From Trichomonas vaginalis G3 (Eukaryota > Parabasalia > Trichomonadida > Trichomonadidae), in contig NC_067207.1 of NCBI RefSeq assembly GCF_026262505.1, positions 1,062,252-1,126,251 on the forward strand: a stretch of 64,000 nucleotides of DNA, given 5' to 3'. Below the pieces are notes generated by a model. The model had not been told where the DNA came from. It searched no databases and worked only from the letters and a program-made list of their open reading frames with translations. Both the position numbers and the translations under genes were made by a program. Shown piece by piece: positions 57,148-64,000 of this stretch (positions are counted from its first letter, which is position 1; each line of letters begins with the position of its first letter).

Positions 57148-59439
57148 ATGCCTGCAGTTTCCTTTACTTCCGTTATCACATCATTCGTTACATTCTGGCA
57201 GAACATTGCAATATCATTAAGGTTTCCTGCACTCAACATTCCTCCATGGCTTTCTTCAATTGCAGAAAATTTTTTAATTTTCTTCAAACTCTTAGTCAGT
57301 ATGATTCCAAAACTACCTAATTTCGATATCAGAACAAGTCTTGTATATTTGTCAATTGTTATTCCTCTTTCATTGGATATCTTTACAATATTCTTCGCAC
57401 TTCCATTTTGGAAAGCCATATTACACATATTTGATCTTGCTGCAGGATTTGGATTTTCATATCTATTAGTATCTATATTAATCCCGGTCAATTTTCGTTT
57501 ATATCCTCTTCTTGGTTCTATTTTCTGCCTTATTTATTTAATAGTTAGAGCAATTATACATTGTGTTAGGAAGAAAGAAGATTTTACTATTATTGATGCA
57601 GCAAAAGCACTTGCAAATTTCTACTTCGACGGAATTATGCCAAACTATGAAGAAAACATGTCTCTTCTTGAGATCGACAACAAACTCAAGAAATCAGTGA
57701 GTACAATCCAAATTGTTGCAAAAGTTTCTTCACCTGTTATTATCTTTTTGTTATACGTTTGCTTTTTATTCTTATTACTCTTAGCATTACTACTATTAGA
57801 CATTATTCAAATTGATATTCCATTTCCTGCTGCAGTTCGATTATTTGTCCCATACATTCTTGTTTCTTTATCTTCGATTCTCTTCATTCTTATGATTCTC
57901 AAATCAAATGCACCAGGTGCAAAGTTCCTTCTCGCAATTAAGCAATTCTTAAAGCGTTGGGGTCTCAGACTCCTTCTCCTCGCTTTCGAATTACTTTACA
58001 TTCCAATCTTAACAGGACTGATGTATAATTTTGTTCCCATCCCTGTCACATGCCCAGGTGAGAATGAAATACCTATGAGACTTCCTGCACATGGTCCATT
58101 CTTCCAATTCGAATCTCATTCAATGACATGCATCAATAAATCACTCCTTGGAAACATGTCTAGTTTCAGTTATTCTATCACAGAAAAGCTCGGAAAACTA
58201 AGAATGAGGAAAGAGCTTGCATTATCATTCGTCCAAGATATCTTGAAAGTCAATGGTGGCATTATGCTTTTTACCATTGCATTCATCATGATTGGTATTC
58301 CACTCTTTTGGTCCATGACAGTTACTACTAACAGAGACTTAGTTTTCCGTTTCAACGTTTTTGGCCGCACTGTTGAAGAGAAATGGGCTACATTGACAAC
58401 GAAGCTCGACACAACAGGTATTTTCTTTTTCCAGAAGTACACGATTTACTCTGCGAAGTGGTCAGTCATTTTAATTATCTCTAAGTTCATCATCATGGTC
58501 TTAGCAGCTGTCGGCAACAACTATTACAAGAAGTTAGTTATCCTGCTTCCAATTTTCTACATTTGCATGGCAGTTGCAACTTGCATCAAATGGCCATATC
58601 TCTACAAACTGAACAACTGGCTTGATTTAATTCTCTACGTCCTCAACACGATGTTTGCGATGTTCCCAGTCCTCGCATCTTTCAATGTCAGTGTTCCACC
58701 AAAACTGATCATTTACACATCGTTAGCAGTTCTCGCTCTTCCAATCATTTCATGTCTTTTATTCTTGTTCTGTGCTAATTCGTACAACGAAGAAGATCCT
58801 ACATACATCAACAAAGAAACACAAGAAGAGATCAACATCATCGAAAAAGCTCGTCTTGCTAAATTACAAGAACAAATTGAATATGAGAAACATCGAAAAG
58901 AAATCAGACGACGTCGTCGAACATCAGCAGCAGGAAGGAGACGAAGTTCATCCACAGACAATTATTACGGTTCAGAACATGACGGAATGCTTGATGACTT
59001 TGAACAAGAGAACATCGATGCACTTCAAGCACAATTCGAAATCGGCGCAAAAGAGATTGATAACAACTCACAAGAGTTCGAGAAAGTCGAGATTGGCGAA
59101 GGCTGGTTAAACTCAATATACGACATGAAACAAAACATTGTTGAACGTCCATTCAAAGTTTGTAAACCAATTCTCGCACTTCGTTTCAAGAAATACTACG
59201 AGATGCTTGATTTGATCATTGATGCACAGACAATTACAAAATTAGTTTCATTTTTGAATCTCACATCAGTTTTCGCATGCATTTCTATTGGTTGGTTCAT
59301 CAAAGCACTCCTTGTTACAATGATTGACCGCGAAGTTCAACAAAAAGTTTCTATTCCAAACGATTCATGTGTTTGGTTTGAATTCCTCTCTAACATGACT
59401 CAACTTTCATCAGAAAACTGCACTCGCTTTAAACAATGA
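57148..59439 (+). CDS. polytopic membrane protein, TRP/EGF-type C-terminal membrane domain-like
   Basis: A complete 763-residue protein from ATG 57148, with TCATA 6 bases before the start. About 11-13 hydrophobic segments are spread over residues 1-550, with an extracellular-looking loop (TCPGENEIPMRLPAHGPFFQ) holding cysteines. A charged cytoplasmic stretch follows (coiled helix NIIEKARLAKLQEQIEYEKH, then a basic/serine-rich EIRRRRRTSAAGRRRSSS, a likely phosphorylation site). A last membrane segment lies near residue 710. The pattern around residues 410-530 (a KYTIYSAKW element, a strongly hydrophobic segment, IKWPYLYKLNNWLDL) resembles the C-terminal membrane regions of large protist surface proteins and TRP-like channels. 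Transport function is a guess. Confidence 0.75.
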   Translation: MPAVSFTSVITSFVTFWQNIAISLRFPALNIPPWLSSIAENFLIFFKLLVSMIPKLPNFDIRTSLVYLSIVIPLSLDIFTIFFALPFWKAILHIFDLAAGFGFSYLLVSILIPVNFRLYPLLGSIFCLIYLIVRAIIHCVRKKEDFTIIDAAKALANFYFDGIMPNYEENMSLLEIDNKLKKSVSTIQIVAKVSSPVIIFLLYVCFLFLLLLALLLLDIIQIDIPFPAAVRLFVPYILVSLSSILFILMILKSNAPGAKFLLAIKQFLKRWGLRLLLLAFELLYIPILTGLMYNFVPIPVTCPGENEIPMRLPAHGPFFQFESHSMTCINKSLLGNMSSFSYSITEKLGKLRMRKELALSFVQDILKVNGGIMLFTIAFIMIGIPLFWSMTVTTNRDLVFRFNVFGRTVEEKWATLTTKLDTTGIFFFQKYTIYSAKWSVILIISKFIIMVLAAVGNNYYKKLVILLPIFYICMAVATCIKWPYLYKLNNWLDLILYVLNTMFAMFPVLASFNVSVPPKLIIYTSLAVLALPIISCLLFLFCANSYNEEDPTYINKETQEEINIIEKARLAKLQEQIEYEKHRKEIRRRRRTSAAGRRRSSSTDNYYGSEHDGMLDDFEQENIDALQAQFEIGAKEIDNNSQEFEKVEIGEGWLNSIYDMKQNIVERPFKVCKPILALRFKKYYEMLDLIIDAQTITKLVSFLNLTSVFACISIGWFIKALLVTMIDREVQQKVSIPNDSCVWFEFLSNMTQLSSENCTRFKQ

Positions 59440-59617
59440 TATTTTCATTATTAATGGAGTGCAATATTATGAATTTATATTTTATTTATTGTTTTAACAG
59501 AGCTAAACTATTTTTATGCACCTCTTTCTTATAAAATGAAGATTCTTTTGTAATTCGAACATAAAGATAATCAATAAAACTTTTGCAAACTATTAGGATC
59601 TTTAATAAATCGATTGA

Positions 59618-59993
59618 TTAGGGGACCACTGATGCAGCTCGTTTTTACTCCTATACATTCTACAATCATAACAAAAATCTCATACAAAATAAATGAATAA
59701 CAGAAATTTTGAAGTTCTTAGTGAATAAAATGGTCGTATATGATGAATATAGGCAGTTGACAACTATTAATAATGATAAATTTCCAATTTTACCGTTAAT
59801 AATTTTAATTTTTAATATGAAAAGAGAATTTGAATGCTGATAATAAGGGAATTTGACAAGCATCTTGTAGGGATTCAAATGACCCTAACTTAATTTTTTC
59901 GAGTTTATTGAATTTTTAGCCATAGTAAAACATCAACTCGATGAAGATTTTAAAAGACGATAGGCCTTGTTTGGCCGTGCAGTGGTCCCTTAA
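59618..59993. mobile_element. candidate MITE-like element with TTA-GGGACCACTG ends
   Basis: The left end TTAGGGGACCACTG (59618-59631) and the reverse complement of the right end (59980-59993) match in 13 of 14 bases. The interior is AT-rich and noncoding, about 370 bases. TA (or a decayed TTAA) flanks each end. The ends begin like those of the element at 33424-33643 (TTAAGGG), suggesting related transposase recognition. The short ends make this less certain. Confidence 0.5.
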
Positions 59994-60163
59994 AAATAAA
60001 CATGTTTTCAATAATCACTTTCATTAATATTTGAACTAGTATTGATCCAACCGGAGAATGAAATTGAATATATATATAAGCAAAATTTATGCTAAAAATG
60101 CTAAAAATAAAATTCTTGCCTTTTCAATTTTGATATCAACCTCTTTCTAAATTTTCTCTCAAA

Positions 60164-60223
60164 GGGGTAGGTTTGAATAGTTGTAAATTTTTTAAAAAAA
60201 TTACAACTATTCAAACCTACCCC
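60164..60223. repeat. 60-bp near-perfect palindrome with no loop
   Basis: GGGGTAGGTTTGAATAGTTG and onward (arm 60164-60193) pairs with 60194-60223: 23 matched bases, one mismatch, then six matched, with the axis in a T/A run at 60193/60194. Nothing coding overlaps. Such DNA extrudes as a cruciform or gives a fold-back RNA. Confidence 0.9.
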
Positions 60224-60677
60224 CTCAAAAAGATTTTTTGAATAAATGTAAAGTTTAATCGGGATAAAAATATCATTAAAAAAGGGAATCTGTTAAGCGC
60301 AACATGGGTAGTATGTATTGGTATCAAATTTTTGACTTTAACAGGATGCTTTTGCCAAATAATTAAATTTGAATTGGAAATCTTTTCATTCATCTTGGAA
60401 AGTAAGGGATTAACATGGTCTTTAGAGGTTAACAAAGAGGTTTCATGTAACAAATTTAACAGGCGAATTATCTTAATGACACGCTTCCATCAGCCTTTTC
60501 TAGAAATGATGCTAAGAAAAAAAAAATGAGAGCAAGAAAAAATTTCTTCGAAAATTTTTCCGAAATGGGTTTTTATTCAAAATTGAATGACAAGAATGCT
60601 GATTTTCTGGAAAATATATTAAAAGTGACATTTTTTAATGGCAAGTTTCACAATTAATTTTTAAGTTTTAAAAGTTA

Positions 60678-61676
60678 AGATTACATCATGATGGCAGCTG
60701 GCAAGAAATATTCACTGATTATAGTTATGATAAACAATATCCAAACCACCATGACTTTATTAGTAAAACTGACGACTTAAACTACTTTGTATTTTTATCC
60801 AAATTCGAAGATTTAAGCAGCAATGGTGCTGTTCGATTTATTACAACTACTGATACAACAAAAAGCTTAGTCGAAAGATCACTATTTGAAAATTGTAGTT
60901 CCGGCTCCCAAACTGGAGGATCTCTATATTATAACGATCAAGGTCAATTTGTTCAGAAACAAAATTCATTTATTAAATCGAAAAATACTGCTGATAGCCC
61001 TTCTTTTTATGTAACAGTTTCAAATATTGAAAATTATAAAAATGAAATTAACGAATCTACTATTTTTGATTGTGGTTCATTAGATCAAGGATGCAGAGTT
61101 CTCATGGTCATGCAATATGGTAAGCAAATTATTAATTTATGCAATATCACATCAAATCAAGTTGCAGAAGATATTGCAGGTTATACCATGGAATTTGTAA
61201 CATCAGATTCCTTCATTCAATTCACTATAATTAGATCAAATAATCAATCAGAAAGTAACGGTTTTGCACTAAATTGTCACTTTTCATCATCTAATGAACA
61301 AATCTCGGTATTATCATGCAATTATATTGAAAACAGAGATTCCAGTGGTGAAGGAAATTTAATATATGTAGATTTTGAATCAAAACTTTATATGTTTGGA
61401 TGCTGCATTGTGAGAAATGAAGTTAAATATGTCATTTACAATGAAGGTTCAGTTGTTGTTAATAATTCATATACAGATAACTATCAAACTTTAAACTCAG
61501 TTGAATTTACAAAAACTATTTCAAATGCAGACTGCAAACATTTTATAGTTGAATTCATCAATAATGCGAACAAAGAAGATAATGAGGATGATGATTCATT
61601 TTTTATCGAAAAAATCAAACAGAACGTTCGATATCTTGATAACCGACCAAAAATCATATATTTCGTTCTAAAATAA
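60678..61676 (+). pseudogene. Pmp-like beta-helix protein, lacking start and signal peptide
   Basis: The frame is open from about 60675 to 61676. It begins HHDGSWQEIFTDYSYD, the W--IF version of the module also seen at 48036 and 55038, then continues with beta-helix strands (FITTTDTTKSLVERSLFENC, YIENRDSSGEGNLIYVDF, SVVVNNSYTDNYQ). There is no in-frame ATG near the beginning; the first is at about 61098-61104, deep inside the domain. No membrane segment follows. It is probably a 5'-truncated copy. Convergent with the gene ending at 61807. Confidence 0.6.
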
Positions 61677-61806
61677 ATTATATAATTAATATATCGAACT
61701 CTTGAACCTGAACACTACTTCTCGGTATCCCGTCGCATAATTCATTCTGACTAAAGATTGATATGAAATAAAACACTATATTTATGAAAGAAAAGATAAA
61801 TAATCA

Positions 61807-64000
61807 CTAAGTAAAGCTGGAAGACAAAATAAGGTCAGTGTCCTTTGATATTTCAGAGTAATTTCCCCTGCAGCATTTGCAAGAAGAGCAAGATTTTGTC
61901 AAATCTATCCAGAAGTTCCTATTCGGAACATTCCAATGACCAGTCCTTCTTTTCACAACAAGAGATCCAATGACAATGTACAAAAAGAAAACAAGTGCCA
62001 ATGTCATCGGGATCAGCCAAATCCACCACAAACTTGTAGATCCATCGTCATCATACCATTCACAGAGTTCTGGAGTTTCAACAATTAAATGGTAATTGTT
62101 ATTTCGAAAAACTCCGTGTTCATTAAAGTGGCGAGGACCTTCTTTCTTGCCTGAGCATACGAAAGACAAAGTTACTGATGATCCACTGTGTCCTCCGCCT
62201 ATTGTTACGTTGTTTCCTTCAACTTTGTAGCCATACCTCGCATCTGCAACATTTATACAGGTGAATGGACTTGTTTTTGGTGCCATCCAACATTTCCAGA
62301 CTGATGCATTATTTACACCAAATGTTTCTGGATTTCCTTCTGGTCTTTTGGCGGATCCTGGATATGCATAGAAATTTGCAAGTTGGTCGGCCATTTCGCC
62401 TTTCAAAAGAACATGTCCTCTGATTTCTGTTGACTCTGTGACCTTCATCGTTTCGTTTTCGCCTTTAATTTCATACGATTCTACAGTTTCGGTCTTTGGC
62501 GTTGATGGAGGGACGTATGGTTCTGGCGGAGGTGTTGGATCAATGTATGGCCTTACACAGGCACCATCTGAGCTTGCATGAACGTGGAATATATTTGGTT
62601 CGTCGTAAATAACGTATCTTGAAGACTTTTTACATTCAACTCTGACTGATAATGTAATGTAATCAGTTCCTCTGAATTTTATAGTGATTCCATCGTTTAA
62701 ACCCTGTTTTGTAAATTCATATGAGTATCCTTCCTGCAAATACATGATTGGGATGCATCTAGGATTATCATTTCGGCTTGTGCAAATATAACCATCTGAT
62801 TTATTTATGGATTTGCAAGCTCCTGCAATTGGACATCCGAAATCAGCGAAAGGAGATATGAATAACAGGGATTCTTTACGGTAATCCATAGTTGTCTTAC
62901 ATAATGAATTGACATCGAACATGAAAATGCTCGAAAGATCAATTTTTATGCTGTGAGTTCCATTTGATTCGTAAATGTACTGAGGAGGATAAGATGTAGA
63001 GGATGGAAGTTGATAATCGAAGTCTGGGAAGTCCCATGTCATGCTGCAAGTGTCCTTACTGTTAAATTGATACAAAAAATAATTATATTTTTCGTAATAC
63101 TTAACAGTTTTGTTTGGTAGCCATGCAATTTCATCATCTTGTATAGGAGGCCTTGCATTGCACTTAAAATTCACAATTGATTGAATGTCAGATTCCCCGT
63201 TGTAAACTAGTGTCACTTTTGCATATAATGACTTATTATTATAAGAAGTTTTAGGTACTTCATCGGCATGCCAGATATTTAAGCAGCGCTTTGTATCGTT
63301 TTGATAGCATAGCCAACCATGGGAAGGTCTGTGTCCGCTGCATTTGTATCCTTCTGGACATGGAAGAATATCTACGGGATTTGCGAATACTTTTGGCTGA
63401 TACGCTAGATCAAAAGTATCACTTAAGTTGAATTCTGTCTGTCCAATGTATTTTTTGTTGTTTAAATCTACTTTAGCGTCATAATTTAATTTATCAAAAT
63501 GATAAACGTTTTTACTGCCTCTTACTGGATTGCAGATGTCTAGTATGTTTGCACTGATGCTTAAATTATTACCAGAGATCTCTGCATTTGTAAAATCAGG
63601 CGAATGTAAAAATCCATCGCGATCGCATTGATATTTGACAGTTAATGATTGGGAAGACTCAGTATATTTTACTGTGAAGGAGTCATTCCTGTATACGTAA
63701 TCCATTGGATTCATAGTTGTTCCGTATGAAATGCAACTTTGATTTTTACAAACCCAAGCGGAAGACTGGTTTGTGTTGCAGGAATATGATGCTGGGCATT
63801 TCATTGTTGAGCATGGCTGGTAGAATATGAGATTTTCGCCGCTTTCCAAGACATATCCGTTTTGATAATTAAATAAATTGAGATTAGTCATATAATGCTT
63901 TCCATCTTTGGCAGGAGAATAAACTAAGCAGTTTGCTTGATAGTATTCTTCTTCAGGAACTGGACTTTTCGTTGGTTTTGCAAATTTTGATTTTATTTTA
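61807..64000 (-). CDS. MRH-repeat type I membrane protein, 5' end beyond the window
   Basis: The frame is open to the right edge, so the N-terminus is missing; the ATG at 63891 is internal, and the upstream codons (SPVPEEEYYQANCLVYSPAK) belong to the protein. Four repeats of about 150 residues each contain a CP--Y-C start, a GW-C or AWVC motif, an R-C-(L/I)-(N/P)-I segment and a closing block such as IVNFKCNARPPIQDDEI or TLSFVCSGKKEGPRHFNE. This is close to mannose-6-phosphate-receptor homology (MRH) domains, which bind glycans. A transmembrane helix (WWIWLIPMTLALVFFLYIVI) and a tail of about 50 residues with a Cys cluster (CSSCKCC) follow. A role in lysosomal sorting or glycan binding is inferred. 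Confidence 0.65.
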   Translation of the reverse strand, partial: KIKSKFAKPTKSPVPEEEYYQANCLVYSPAKDGKHYMTNLNLFNYQNGYVLESGENLIFYQPCSTMKCPASYSCNTNQSSAWVCKNQSCISYGTTMNPMDYVYRNDSFTVKYTESSQSLTVKYQCDRDGFLHSPDFTNAEISGNNLSISANILDICNPVRGSKNVYHFDKLNYDAKVDLNNKKYIGQTEFNLSDTFDLAYQPKVFANPVDILPCPEGYKCSGHRPSHGWLCYQNDTKRCLNIWHADEVPKTSYNNKSLYAKVTLVYNGESDIQSIVNFKCNARPPIQDDEIAWLPNKTVKYYEKYNYFLYQFNSKDTCSMTWDFPDFDYQLPSSTSYPPQYIYESNGTHSIKIDLSSIFMFDVNSLCKTTMDYRKESLLFISPFADFGCPIAGACKSINKSDGYICTSRNDNPRCIPIMYLQEGYSYEFTKQGLNDGITIKFRGTDYITLSVRVECKKSSRYVIYDEPNIFHVHASSDGACVRPYIDPTPPPEPYVPPSTPKTETVESYEIKGENETMKVTESTEIRGHVLLKGEMADQLANFYAYPGSAKRPEGNPETFGVNNASVWKCWMAPKTSPFTCINVADARYGYKVEGNNVTIGGGHSGSSVTLSFVCSGKKEGPRHFNEHGVFRNNNYHLIVETPELCEWYDDDGSTSLWWIWLIPMTLALVFFLYIVIGSLVVKRRTGHWNVPNRNFWIDLTKSCSSCKCCRGNYSEISKDTDLILSSSFT

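Larger units (their letters stand above)
59440..60677. other. repeat-bearing intergenic spacer
   Basis: About 1.2 kb without a gene. It holds a candidate short inverted-repeat element (59618-59993) and a long near-perfect palindrome (60164-60223), listed separately. An AAAAGTGACA word lies near 60622. Confidence 0.5.

Overview
The window looks like a nuclear contig from a trichomonad (parabasalid) protist, something like Trichomonas or Tritrichomonas. The basis is as follows. The DNA is AT-rich and genes of up to about 12 kb have no visible intron. Intergenic spacers are short. Several starts have a TCA-Y-W initiator-like element 6 to 15 bases upstream. The gene content is typical of that group: BspA-like leucine-rich surface proteins, Pmp-like beta-helix surface proteins, Polinton DNA and DNA transposons. 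The species cannot be fixed from the sequence alone.

Layout. Bases 1-874 hold decayed, relatively GC-rich sequence ending at a 100-N assembly gap (875-974). About 1.1-4.9 kb is a broken minus-strand Polinton/Maverick fragment with the exonuclease part of a B-family DNA polymerase and three small ORFs. From 4.9 to 8.4 kb is gene-poor AT-rich DNA with small repeats and a GC hairpin. From 8.4 to 16.7 kb two apparently intact stretches (a BspA-like gene and a HECT ubiquitin ligase) sit among gene fragments joined head to head: an adenylate/UMP-CMP kinase without its P-loop, and a Pmp-like piece abutting a BspA-like piece. From 16.8 to 33.1 kb are a dual-specificity phosphatase, a divergent cDPGS-like protein and a complete dynein heavy chain of the dynein-2 (IFT) type.

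From 33.1 to 38.6 kb is a mobile-DNA and repeat zone: a 214-bp element with near-perfect inverted ends, a novel 28-residue-repeat protein, and a broken MULE transposase. The MULE is flanked by inverted repeats, tandem repeats and strongly structured DNA, including a perfect three-way junction. From 38.6 to 64 kb are a metacaspase, SMC4 of condensin, a type I membrane protein interrupted by one in-frame stop, a VPS9-like protein, a coiled-coil protein, an LPCAT-like acyltransferase, a polytopic membrane protein, three Pmp-like genes or fragments, and a partial MRH-repeat receptor-like protein running off the right edge.

The genes do not form an operon or pathway; host housekeeping genes (chromosome condensation, flagellar transport, ubiquitin, lipid and Rab signalling) are interleaved with expanding surface-protein families and mobile DNA. 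The most unusual items are the junctions between gene fragments, the probable MULE end architecture, the repeat protein at 33982-34656, the P-loop-less cDPGS-like protein, and two short elements that share TTAAGGG-type ends. No rRNA, tRNA or CRISPR was recognised.
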